Source: Chloracidobacterium sp. (GTDB lineage Bacteria; Acidobacteriota; Blastocatellia; Pyrinomonadales; Pyrinomonadaceae). Taken from it: a DNA stretch of 64,000 bases. Positions 9,387 to 17,654 of this stretch are shown here, one piece after another; position 1 is the stretch's first letter, and every line of letters starts with the position of its first letter. The position numbers and the translations under genes were made by a program. The stretch covers positions 434,001 to 498,000 of the forward strand of contig JADJWP010000002.1 of NCBI GenBank assembly GCA_016716305.1, read 5' to 3'. The notes under the pieces were generated by a model. It was given only the letters and a program-made list of their open reading frames with translations. It did no database searches and was not told where the DNA came from.

Positions 9387-10985
9387 ATGGCTAGAGAAGT
9401 TTACGATATCGAGATGAGCGGTTCCTGGCGGTCGTATCTCCCCGCGATCATTTCTATCGGCGGGGCTTTCGCAGTTTTGGCCCTTCGCGTGCAGATGGGC
9501 AGCGGTTTTATATCCGACGGCGCGCTGATGATGATCGCCCTCGCATGTTATATCCTGGCCGCGCTCTTTCAATTGACAAATTTATACGCGCCGTCTGAAA
9601 TGGCCCGCAAGATCGGTCTTTGGACCGCAACGCTCGGTGTCTTTTTCAACCTCTCAAGCTGGTTGGTCCGTTGGGTCGCCGCCTATGAACGCGAGATCGC
9701 GATGCTCCGCGCCGGCGGAAGCGATGAGACACCTTGGGTATTCCGGTATGTCCCGTTTGCGAATCTTTATGACCTCAGCATTGCGTTCGCATTCGGCGCG
9801 GGCATCGCGACCCTGATGCTGGCCCGCCGGAAGAGTTTTCAGGTTCTCAGCGCATTCACCCTGCCGCTCGCCGCCTTGATACTTACTCTTGCCCGCTTCA
9901 TCGGCGACGAATTCATCGATCTGCCGCCGGTGCTTGATTCTTATTGGAGGCCGATCCATGTCGGCGTTGCGTCGCTGAGCTACGGCGTCGCCCTTGTGTG
10001 CTTTGCGATCGCCGTCATCTACTTACTGAAAGACCGTGTAAAGGTCGAAGCAATGGCTATTTGGTCAAGCGTTTTCGCATTTAGCGTGATCGCGACGATC
10101 AGCAAATTCTCGGTACTTACGGAATTCGTTTACCGGGCCGGGCTCTTCCTTCCGAACCAGTCAGGCGGAAAGCCTTTCTCAGCCCCGTTCCGACTCGAGA
10201 TCCCTTATGTCGGTGAAACGCTCGTGATAACGGCCGTCTTACTGGTCGGGGTCGTTGCGTCGTTTCTCATCTATTTGAATAACGAGAATGCCGCGGCCAA
10301 GAAGGCCGGACACATCTTGCTTAAATTGTCCCTTGTTGCCCAGATCATTGCGATCGCATTTTTGGTTTCCGGGATCAGATCAGGCGGCAACGTCGCTGAA
10401 AGGCTTCAGGCTCAACTCGCAGCCGATCCATCCCAGTATGTGACAGCCGGCCGCGCGATCGCGGAACGCGAAGACCTCTCGGCTCAGGAGTTCGCTGCTT
10501 TGACCCCGATGCAGTTCGAGCAGGCTGGCCGGTCGTTCCTTCAATCTTCGGGCAGCAAGCTCTTTCTCAGCCTTCGGACAAACCCTGTCGAACTTGCCGG
10601 GTTGATCACGGGGCTGGCCGCGACTTTCTTTGTGATCCTTTTTGGGTTCCGCACAGAAAAGCTGATCGAGCGCCTCCCGAGCCTCGAATCGCTCGATTCC
10701 CTGATGTACAAGACTGCGTGTCTGGCATTTGCCGGACTTGCTATGCTCCTGATCACTGGTGCTATCTGGGCAAACGAATCCTGGGGCAGGCCCTGGGGAT
10801 TCGATTCAAAGGAGACCGGAGCTCTGGTCGCCTGGCTGACGTATGCGGCATTTCTCCATACCAGAATATCGCGCGGTTGGAGCGGACGGAGTTCGGCGTA
10901 TTTCGCTGTACTCGGGTTCTTGCTCGTCATCTTCACCTATCTCGGGGTCAGCTATTTATTACCAGGGTTGCACAGCTACGCCTAA
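9387..10985 (+). CDS. ccsA: Cytochrome c biogenesis protein CcsA (CcsB), long form
   Basis: Multi-helix heme handling protein of System II cytochrome c maturation. The 532-residue protein ends with the tryptophan-rich heme-binding loop, here WGRPWGFDSKE, where the third Trp of the usual WGxxWxWD motif is Phe. The flanking conserved His are present (PIHVG and FLHTR). It is longer than the typical 300-400 residues because a soluble segment of about 90 residues (near ERLQAQLAADPSQY to LFLSLRTNP) sits between helices. A ribosome binding site, GAGG, precedes the ATG. It lies directly between resB and a TPR gene, and all three probably form one operon. Confidence 0.92.
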   Translation: MAREVYDIEMSGSWRSYLPAIISIGGAFAVLALRVQMGSGFISDGALMMIALACYILAALFQLTNLYAPSEMARKIGLWTATLGVFFNLSSWLVRWVAAYEREIAMLRAGGSDETPWVFRYVPFANLYDLSIAFAFGAGIATLMLARRKSFQVLSAFTLPLAALILTLARFIGDEFIDLPPVLDSYWRPIHVGVASLSYGVALVCFAIAVIYLLKDRVKVEAMAIWSSVFAFSVIATISKFSVLTEFVYRAGLFLPNQSGGKPFSAPFRLEIPYVGETLVITAVLLVGVVASFLIYLNNENAAAKKAGHILLKLSLVAQIIAIAFLVSGIRSGGNVAERLQAQLAADPSQYVTAGRAIAEREDLSAQEFAALTPMQFEQAGRSFLQSSGSKLFLSLRTNPVELAGLITGLAATFFVILFGFRTEKLIERLPSLESLDSLMYKTACLAFAGLAMLLITGAIWANESWGRPWGFDSKETGALVAWLTYAAFLHTRISRGWSGRSSAYFAVLGFLLVIFTYLGVSYLLPGLHSYA

Positions 10986-10991
10986 GAACTG

Positions 10992-11669
10992 ATGCAAAAA
11001 CACGTAATTACAGGCATCTTGGGCTTGGTGGTCGGAGGGGTAATAGGGTTCTGGGGTGCAAACGCCCTTAACCGAACAGGATCTGAGATCGCTGCGCCGT
11101 CCGGAAACAGCCTTACGGTGGGTAGCGGCTCGCAGTCGGTTCAGGCGAACGGTGCGGGCATGTCTCAGGATGTTGCCGATACGCTTGCGGCAGCTGAACG
11201 TGAGCCGGGTAATTTCGTCGTTCAAATGAAGACCGGCGACCTTTACGCTCAGATCGGCCGGTTCGAGCAAGCGATCGAATTCTATAAACGCGGCCTTGCA
11301 CTTCGGCCGAACGATAAACAGGCTTTGCTTGTCGTCGCAAATGCCTATTTCGACGCAGGCCAATATGAGGTCGCCGGCGATCATTACGCAAAGGTTCTCG
11401 AGATCGAGCCGGGCAACATCGCCGCGAGGACCGATCTCGGAACTACTTACGTCCTTCGAGCCTCGCCTGATTACGACAGGGCGGTAAAAGAATTTGAGGT
11501 CGCACTTTCGACCGACCCTAAACACGAACCTTCCCTTTATAATCTCGGCATTGCGATGGCCCGCAAGGGTGATCAGGCAGCGGCCGAATCGGTCCTTGCC
11601 CGGCTTGAAAGTGTAAATCCTTCGAGCGATCTGATACCGAAGCTCAGGCAGAATATCGCTCGAAAATAG
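10992..11669 (+). CDS. Membrane-anchored TPR protein, probably cytochrome c maturation partner
   Basis: A 225-residue protein with one N-terminal membrane anchor (ITGILGLVVGGVIGFWG), a Ser/Gly-rich linker and about four tetratricopeptide repeats from residue 65 onward (for example FEQAIEFYKRGLALRPND and YEVAGDHYAKVLEIEPGN). TPR proteins such as CcmI or NrfG present apocytochrome in other maturation systems. Its position six bases after ccsA suggests a similar chaperone role here, but this is an inference from context. It ends one base from the stop of the convergent gene at 11671, with no room for a separate terminator. Confidence 0.85.
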   Translation: MQKHVITGILGLVVGGVIGFWGANALNRTGSEIAAPSGNSLTVGSGSQSVQANGAGMSQDVADTLAAAEREPGNFVVQMKTGDLYAQIGRFEQAIEFYKRGLALRPNDKQALLVVANAYFDAGQYEVAGDHYAKVLEIEPGNIAARTDLGTTYVLRASPDYDRAVKEFEVALSTDPKHEPSLYNLGIAMARKGDQAAAESVLARLESVNPSSDLIPKLRQNIARK

Positions 11670-11670
11670 G

Positions 11671-12753
11671 CTATTCGATCCCGACGCGTTTGATATCGAC
11701 CATCGAGTAACGGCCGATCCGGCCTGACCGGTCGACCACGGTCAAAATCCCTCGGTCGACGGTAAATCTCAGTATTTCGGTCATCGGGCGTTCGACCCTC
11801 GAATCGTCCTTAAAGACAATAACGAGCCTGAAGTCGGCCATCGGATCCCGCGTTTCAGCTTCGGGCTCGACGGGCTTCGTTTCGGGTTCAGATCCGGCCT
11901 TTGCGGCCGCATCACGTTCAGTGCGCCGAGCGGTTCTGGCACTTCGTCGGGCGGTCGACGGTTTTGTTGCAGGCAGTTTTGGATCCGCCGCAGTTTTTCG
12001 AGCCGTAGATCCGCTTCCCGCGGCCGCGGTCTCGTTCGGTTCCGGAAGCGTCGATTCGACGATCACCCGATTACGGACCGTTCGGCCCGGAGCTGACGTC
12101 TTCGGCTTCTGCATTGCATCGGGCAACGGATTTTCAGTCGGTTCCTGAGCCTTTTCGGTTTCTACTTTTGCGAGGTCGGTCGTAACATCTCCCGCCGACA
12201 CATCCGAATCGTCCTTCCGCGCAGCCGTTAAAGGTTCGGCCTCGGACGATCTCTTCGCGACCCGCGGCGGCTCCGGAACGTCGGCAGGCGCGGCAGCGAC
12301 AAAGCTTCCGGCGAACTTGATCTGGATCGTCGCAGGGTCATCATTCGGGGAGCGGCCCTGAACCCGAAGCAATAATTTCTCGGGCTTTCTCAGGTAAAGG
12401 ACTCGTCCTGTCTCGCCATCTCCGACGTCGGCATAAACGACGATCTTTGACAGCAACCGAAGCCCATCCCGGACGAAAATATCAATATCGCCATTGAGAT
12501 TCTTTGTAACAACGTTTACGAATATATCGCCCTGCGTCCCGTCAAATGCGTAATAATAGCTCGTTAGACGAGCATCTCCGACGGCGCGAGGCTCGATGGT
12601 TGCCCTAAGTTCATTGGTTGTTAACGGGGTCGGAAACGCCTGCTCGACCGATTGCGCATTACCGGCAATGAAAAAGGCGAGAACCAGTAAGCCTGTCGGC
12701 ATCGCGGTTCGCATTCTATTCTCAACGCGCCTTTTATATCGATCCGGTGTCAT
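11671..12753 (-). CDS. Exported protein of unknown function with low-complexity middle
   Basis: I do not recognise this 360-residue protein. A signal peptide (MPTGLLVLAFFIAGNAQS) is followed by about 120 residues predicted to be beta-rich, resembling a pre-peptidase/PPC-like sandwich (for example YYYAFDGTQGDIFVNV and LLLRVQGRS). Residues 150-300 are rich in Pro, Ala, Thr, Lys and Glu and probably disordered. The last 50 residues form a small basic domain containing FRLVIVFKDDSRVERPM. The first ATG (12753) gives a polar N-terminal extension; ATG 12714 would put the signal peptide at the usual position. It follows the acetyltransferase gene by nine bases, so the two are likely co-transcribed. 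Confidence 0.75.
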   Translation of the reverse strand: MTPDRYKRRVENRMRTAMPTGLLVLAFFIAGNAQSVEQAFPTPLTTNELRATIEPRAVGDARLTSYYYAFDGTQGDIFVNVVTKNLNGDIDIFVRDGLRLLSKIVVYADVGDGETGRVLYLRKPEKLLLRVQGRSPNDDPATIQIKFAGSFVAAAPADVPEPPRVAKRSSEAEPLTAARKDDSDVSAGDVTTDLAKVETEKAQEPTENPLPDAMQKPKTSAPGRTVRNRVIVESTLPEPNETAAAGSGSTARKTAADPKLPATKPSTARRSARTARRTERDAAAKAGSEPETKPVEPEAETRDPMADFRLVIVFKDDSRVERPMTEILRFTVDRGILTVVDRSGRIGRYSMVDIKRVGIE

Positions 12754-12762
12754 TTGATGCGG

Positions 12763-13218
12763 CTAGAGCGCTTTACGCAGATGAACAAGTCGTGATGTGA
12801 CGTCGTATCCGAGCCTTCGATGTGCCTCAAGGCTAAGTTCGTTGCCGACCTCGGCATCAGAGGCCATTTCGGTACAGCCCTTGTCCCGAGCCCAGCTCTC
12901 GGCAAGCCCTACAAGAGCGCTCCCGATGCCATTTTGTCGATGCGACGGATCGACGAACCAGCCTTCCAGATAGCCCACGTGATCGGTTTCGCAGTCTTCG
13001 ACGAAGGGCCGAATGCTTGCTTCCAGAAACCCGACAAGCTCGCCATTACCACGGTCGGCGACGAAAACGGCTTGTGAATCGCCGTGTTCGATGATCTCAA
13101 GCATCTCTGCTTTATGATCGTCCTCATGCGTGCCGTCCCAAAGTGCCGTCCTCAAACGGAGCCATTCGGTCAGGTCCGTTTCGACAAGCTGCCGAACGTC
13201 AATGTTGTCCGATTCCAT
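12763..13218 (-). CDS. GNAT acetyltransferase resembling aminoglycoside 6'-N-acetyltransferase
   Basis: The 151-residue GNAT protein follows the layout of the chromosomal AAC(6')-I subfamily, which transfers acetyl from acetyl-CoA to the 6'-amino group of aminoglycosides. It has WLRLRTALW near the N-terminus, then FLEASIRPFV, YLEGWFVDPSHR, the acetyl-CoA loop RQNGIGSALV, EMASDAEVGN and HRRLGYD. All of these are typical of that group as I know it. ATG 13218 (MESDNIDVRQ) is the family-like start; upstream in-frame sequence belongs to a terminator. Substrate remains a prediction, since many GNAT relatives act on other amines. Confidence 0.8.
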   Translation of the reverse strand: MESDNIDVRQLVETDLTEWLRLRTALWDGTHEDDHKAEMLEIIEHGDSQAVFVADRGNGELVGFLEASIRPFVEDCETDHVGYLEGWFVDPSHRQNGIGSALVGLAESWARDKGCTEMASDAEVGNELSLEAHRRLGYDVTSRLVHLRKAL

Positions 13219-13262
13219 TAAATGCGATTTTAACAGGGATGTCGGGTGCGAACAACAACTAA

Positions 13263-13290
13263 AAAGGCCGAACATCAATGCCCGGCCTTT
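13263..13290 (-). terminator. Terminator of the S41-like gene
   Basis: Stem AAAGGCCG / CGGCCTTT around a 12-base loop, 27 bases beyond the S41-like stop codon. Read on the minus strand it is followed by TTTTTAG, so it should end that transcript before the acetyltransferase gene. Confidence 0.75.
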
Positions 13291-13316
13291 GGTCGATCTG
13301 CTCGGTCAGGCAATGA

Positions 13317-14627
13317 CTATTCCCCGGCCTTGGTCGCCTGCGATCTGTCCTGGAGAAGTTCCAGCGCTTTCTTCAGCTGCACATCCTCAGCCGCGGGCTT
13401 GGCCTTCTCGGCCTTCGGTGTCGGGGTTGCTGATGGTGGTGTACCGGCAGCGTTCTCGTCCTGCTGATCGATCAGTTCTTCGACCGCTAACGGTTCCGGA
13501 GTATCAGGACGCTTGACCTCGACGGTAGGCTTAACGCCCATCGACGCACGGTCATCACCGAGGAACGGAACGCCCGAAGGCGAAGCCCATTTCGAGACCG
13601 TGAGAAGCAGTCCGTCTCCGCCGCGGAGAGTAAAAAGCTGCTGTTCCGTACCAGCACCGAAACTACGTTCGCCTACCACTTCGCCACGCTTTCGGTCGGC
13701 GATCGCTGAAGCGACTATCTCACCCGCTCCGGCCGTGCTGAAATCGATAAGTGCGGTCATCCCGCCGTCAAAAAGAAACTTTGCCGGATCGGCGGAAAAG
13801 GTCTTGGTCACGGTATTATCGCGTCCGAGTATCCTCGCCAGTTCGCCGTCCTTGATGAACAGATTGGCAACGGCAACGCCTTCGGAAAGCGTGCCCGTCG
13901 AAACACCCCTAAGGTCGAGGACGATCTTTTGAACTCCCTGCCGCGTGAGCGACGTGACCTTTTCGCGGATGTCGTCAGCTGCGCCGGTTTCTAAACTGTA
14001 TACCTTAACGACCCCGACGCGGCCCGATTCGACACGAGCCTCTGCTGGCGGAAACGAGTGAGTTCCGCGATTGATCTTCAGCATCTGCGGCTTTTCGCCC
14101 GAACGCAGTACCCGCATACTGACAACGCTTCCAGGATCGCCGAGGATCATTTGACGCGCATCATAGAGCGAAATGTCACGGGTCGCCTTGTTCTCAATGT
14201 ATTCGACCACGTCCCCGGCCTTAAGTCCGGCCTTTTCCGCGTTCGAGCCCTTGAGCACAGAAATAACATAGAGGTATTGGGAAACCTGCGAGAATTCAGC
14301 TCCGATCCCGACCTTTTTGGATGATCCGTTAGCATTGAACTCTTTGACCTGATCGACCGTCAAATACGATGAATAGGGATCAAGGCCCGAAACCAGCCCT
14401 CGCAGCGCACCGAACCGGACCTTTTCTAGATTCGGTTCGTCAACGTAATCGTTCTGAATATGCTGGAGCACCGACTCGAAAATGCGGATCTGGGTGCCGG
14501 CGTCATTGATCGGCTGCTGTGCCTGGGTCTGGAGCATTGAGCCGACGAACGGCAGGCCACCGACAAGCACATAACCCGCGATCAGGGCCGAGATCAGCAG
14601 TGTCCACATTTTTCCTCGAAATGACAT
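13317..14627 (-). CDS. S41 (C-terminal processing protease) homologue with both catalytic residues replaced
   Basis: A 436-residue exported protein with the CtpA/S41 architecture. It has an N-terminal membrane anchor, a helical region ending ALRGLVSGLDPYSSYL, a PDZ domain (about residues 90-185, VISVLKGSNAEKAGLKAGDV), and the S41 core. A Pro/Ala-rich tail follows. In active enzymes the Ser sits in SASASEI and the general-base Lys in FGKG, 25 residues apart. Here these read TAGAGEI (Gly300) and FGAG (Ala325), with the same 25-residue spacing, so alignment is not in doubt. I read both codons (GGA at 13730-13728, GCT at 13655-13653) directly. The fold and PDZ domain look intact, so it is probably a non-proteolytic binding or regulatory protein rather than a decayed gene. 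It is divergent from ruvX. Confidence 0.9.
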   Translation of the reverse strand: MSFRGKMWTLLISALIAGYVLVGGLPFVGSMLQTQAQQPINDAGTQIRIFESVLQHIQNDYVDEPNLEKVRFGALRGLVSGLDPYSSYLTVDQVKEFNANGSSKKVGIGAEFSQVSQYLYVISVLKGSNAEKAGLKAGDVVEYIENKATRDISLYDARQMILGDPGSVVSMRVLRSGEKPQMLKINRGTHSFPPAEARVESGRVGVVKVYSLETGAADDIREKVTSLTRQGVQKIVLDLRGVSTGTLSEGVAVANLFIKDGELARILGRDNTVTKTFSADPAKFLFDGGMTALIDFSTAGAGEIVASAIADRKRGEVVGERSFGAGTEQQLFTLRGGDGLLLTVSKWASPSGVPFLGDDRASMGVKPTVEVKRPDTPEPLAVEELIDQQDENAAGTPPSATPTPKAEKAKPAAEDVQLKKALELLQDRSQATKAGE

Positions 14628-14721
14628 ATAATACCTCGTTAAAACTAACTGACACGTTATACGCAGAAACGCCTATTACAGGTTTCGCCTAACGCTTCAC
14701 AATTATCCGACATCGTAAGTA

Positions 14722-15210
14722 TTGGTGCAACAAAAACAAACAACTAATCCTCAGGAATTTACAGATGTTTTAAGCATCCCGCGGCAAGGGCGCGTGCTGG
14801 CGCTGGATCCCGGCATGAAACGCATCGGTGTCGCGGTTTGTGACGAAACGCAATCCGTCACGAGAACCTTGCCCCGCATCGAACGAGCGTCATGGAAGAA
14901 ACTGCTTATTGCAGTGAAAGACATAGTTAAGGATTCTGATGCCGTTGGGCTGGTCATTGGTTTGCCGCTAGAATCGGATGGAAGCGAAAGCGAAATGTCG
15001 GCCGAAGCCCGGCGAATGGCACACAGCTTCGCCCTTTCGCTTTCGATCCCGGTCGTTCTACAAGACGAGAGGGTGACCAGCTATGAGGCGAAAGGGAGGC
15101 TTTGGGCCGCCGGAGCCTCGATCGGAGCGGCCCGCGACGCGGTCGACAGCGAGGCGGCATCGATAATTCTCAATGATTTCATCACCGATGGCCGCCGATC
15201 GATCAGATAG
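14722..15210 (+). CDS. ruvX: Putative pre-16S rRNA nuclease / Holliday junction resolvase RuvX (YqgF)
   Basis: RNase H-fold nuclease of the YqgF family, implicated in 16S rRNA 5'-end maturation and formerly called RuvX. The protein (about 162 residues) contains the family motifs LALDPGMKRIGVAV, VIGLPLESDGSES, LQDERVTSYEA and DSEAASIIL, covering the conserved acidic active-site residues. Start choice is unclear: TTG 14722 or GTG 14725 give an N-terminal extension of about 20 residues before the core, and no strong ribosome binding site is visible. It shares a short divergent spacer with the S41-like gene. Confidence 0.9.
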   Translation: MVQQKQTTNPQEFTDVLSIPRQGRVLALDPGMKRIGVAVCDETQSVTRTLPRIERASWKKLLIAVKDIVKDSDAVGLVIGLPLESDGSESEMSAEARRMAHSFALSLSIPVVLQDERVTSYEAKGRLWAAGASIGAARDAVDSEAASIILNDFITDGRRSIR

Positions 15211-15236
15211 CGGATGTGCTTTCGCGCGGGTGAAGC

Positions 15237-17606
15237 TCAGTTTGTCGGCCCATACCTGACAACGCTTACCGCCGCCGATTCGACCGCTTTCGGGGTGAAC
15301 GGAACGACTGCCGGTTTTCCGGTGCTCCAGGCGGCGAACTGGTCCTTGAAGTGAGGCGATCTCGGGTCGCCGCTCTGGCCCAGCGGTATGACGAGCCGTG
15401 TTGCATCCCAGTTGCCGGGCGAAGCAACGTGTCTCATCGATACGTAAGATGCGACATTCGGTGTTTGCCCGCTGCCCCCGATCGGCTGATTCGGTGTTGC
15501 GAACTGGCTGCCGATAAGCGGTGCCGCCGCAAGCGGATGCGGAAAGCGCGCCGCCGAAACGCTTCCCCAAACCCATTTTGCCGGGTCCGCACCGTATCGG
15601 GTCGTAAAGGTCGCGGAACTGCTGTCATTGCATGACCGGAGCAATGCGCCGTAATCGGCAAACTCCTTCGGCAGCCAGCGAGCCGATCTTTCTGCGACTG
15701 CCCAGAACAGGATCCGTTCCCGAATTGCACTGGCTGGAACGGGCTTGTTTGCCTCGGCGATCTTGTTCGCAGCACACGATCGGATCTCGTTCACGAACAA
15801 CGCTGCCCGCGAATCGGGCGTCATCCGGCCGTCCCATTCGCTCACGAGCTTCAGGTTCTCATCCGACGCCGCTTTCATCGAAATGATCTCTTTTGCCAGC
15901 ATAGCGAGCGGAATGTTATAAACATCCATCTGTGCCGCCGTGGACGAGTCCATCGTTGCTTTCGTATCCGCGGAAAGCAGATCATGTAATCGGCGCGCAC
16001 GCCATGGCGGGGCGAAATCGCGGACGAGCTGCGGGTATTTATAGTCCATCCCCGCAATACGCTGATTCGCCGTCATTATGAACCCCGAAGGCGGATTAAA
16101 GAGGTTGGGTAGTTCGTTGAACGGGATCGAACCGACCCAATCGCCGTCTGACGTCGAACCGTCGTATGGCAGCGAGCCGTCACCCTTTCTTCTCAAAGGC
16201 ACTTTACCGGCCGTATGCCATCCGATGTTTCCTTTGACGTCGGCAAAGATGAAGTTCTGCATCGCTCCTGCATAGTTGCTCAGAGCCGATCTGAAGCCGT
16301 CCCAGTCCTTCGCCCGGTTGAGGTAAAAGAAGGCACCGAGGTCGTCGTTCTTACTCTCGGATGCCGTCCACTTTAGCGAATACCTCTTTCCGTTCGCGTT
16401 TATGATGACCGGACCATTGCGGGTTACGGTAACCTCAAATGATTCGACCGTGGTAGCAGGCGAGAGCGGATTGGCTCGAAACCTGATCTCTTCTTTTCGC
16501 ACTACAGGAGCCGCCCAGCCTTCCGGCGTCTTGTATTCACCTTTCTCATTGAATGTCTCAAGATACAGATCCTGCACATCGGGGCCAACATTGGTCGCGC
16601 CCCACGCGATATGCTCATTGTGACCAAGGACGACGCCCGGAACGCCGGGAAACGTAACGCCCGCGACCCGCATTGTGGGGGATGAGAGATGTGAGATGTA
16701 CCAGATACCCGGAGCTGCAGCCAAAAGATGCGGATCGTTGGCAAGTATCGGTTTGCCGTCGGCAGTTCGCTTGCCTGAGATCACCCAGTTGTTGCTCGCC
16801 GCAAGTTCCTCGGCAAAAAACCCGGCCCGCCGCAACGATCTCTCACGTATCGCAAGATCGGCCTCTGCCTCGTCGACCGCCTGATCGTTTGGCAGATCGG
16901 TTCGTTCCCCCACTTCGCTGTCGTTTCGCCGAGTCCCGCTGGACGCAACGCCCGAAGCCTTTGCAGCGCGGGCATCCTTTCCGAAAAGCACTACGTCGTA
17001 CGGCGTCACCTTGTTGGTTAGATCGGCATACTTGATCGGGTCGATGCTCTTCAAAGATTCGCGCAAGAGGTCGCCTTGATATGTGCTCGAAAGAGCTTCC
17101 GCGAGTATCTTGCCGATGACGATCGAATCTGCCGGTGTCCACTCCCGTGGCGTATACTGCAAGATCTGAAACTCGACCGGCAGAGATCTTGGTTCGAGCG
17201 ATCGAATGTAGTCGTTGACGCCGCGGGCATAATCGGCCAACGCCTGCCGAAGCTCGGGCCTTAGATTTGAAACGCTTTCTTCGGCGATATGCGCAAATCC
17301 GAACCGTCTCCAACGCTTATCCTCTTCGAGCGTCGTCCGCCCAAATATTTCGGCAGTCTCGCCTCGGGCGACGCGTCGCAGCAGATCCATTTGCCACAAA
17401 CGGTCACTGGCCGTCACAAAGCCCTGAACGTAATAGAGGTCGGCGTCGGAGCGGGCTTCGATATACGGTATCGAACGTGCGTCACGGCTAACGGTAACTG
17501 CTTCCTTAAGTCCGTTAAGGCTCGATCTTGTCGGCTGCCCGAAAGACGAAACGGTTGAGAATAGCAAGACAAATGCGAAAAACGCGGGAATTAAGCGAGG
17601 ATTCAT
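15237..17606 (-). CDS. Penicillin acylase family protein (S45 Ntn-hydrolase)
   Basis: Exported amidohydrolase precursor of the S45 family, which cleaves amide bonds of acylated amino compounds such as beta-lactams, acyl-homoserine lactones or N-acyl amino acids. The 789-residue precursor has a signal peptide ending near SSFGQ and an alpha-chain region with IPYIEARSDADLYYVQGF. A charged linker runs from about residue 210 to 265, and the self-cleavage point is before the nucleophile Ser271 in AASNNWVISG. The beta chain follows, with NDPHL and FPGVPGVVLGHN. All maturation landmarks are present, so it should be active. The natural substrate cannot be told from sequence. Confidence 0.92.
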   Translation of the reverse strand: MNPRLIPAFFAFVLLFSTVSSFGQPTRSSLNGLKEAVTVSRDARSIPYIEARSDADLYYVQGFVTASDRLWQMDLLRRVARGETAEIFGRTTLEEDKRWRRFGFAHIAEESVSNLRPELRQALADYARGVNDYIRSLEPRSLPVEFQILQYTPREWTPADSIVIGKILAEALSSTYQGDLLRESLKSIDPIKYADLTNKVTPYDVVLFGKDARAAKASGVASSGTRRNDSEVGERTDLPNDQAVDEAEADLAIRERSLRRAGFFAEELAASNNWVISGKRTADGKPILANDPHLLAAAPGIWYISHLSSPTMRVAGVTFPGVPGVVLGHNEHIAWGATNVGPDVQDLYLETFNEKGEYKTPEGWAAPVVRKEEIRFRANPLSPATTVESFEVTVTRNGPVIINANGKRYSLKWTASESKNDDLGAFFYLNRAKDWDGFRSALSNYAGAMQNFIFADVKGNIGWHTAGKVPLRRKGDGSLPYDGSTSDGDWVGSIPFNELPNLFNPPSGFIMTANQRIAGMDYKYPQLVRDFAPPWRARRLHDLLSADTKATMDSSTAAQMDVYNIPLAMLAKEIISMKAASDENLKLVSEWDGRMTPDSRAALFVNEIRSCAANKIAEANKPVPASAIRERILFWAVAERSARWLPKEFADYGALLRSCNDSSSATFTTRYGADPAKWVWGSVSAARFPHPLAAAPLIGSQFATPNQPIGGSGQTPNVASYVSMRHVASPGNWDATRLVIPLGQSGDPRSPHFKDQFAAWSTGKPAVVPFTPKAVESAAVSVVRYGPTN

Positions 17607-17654
17607 TTTGAAAATATAGCAATTAAAGATCTCAAGTAAAAGCGATGCGATCGA

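Noticed and set aside
14722..15210. RuvX and the neighbouring S41-like gene as a functional pair
   Set aside because: They are divergent with a promoter-sized spacer and no known functional link; proximity alone was judged insufficient.
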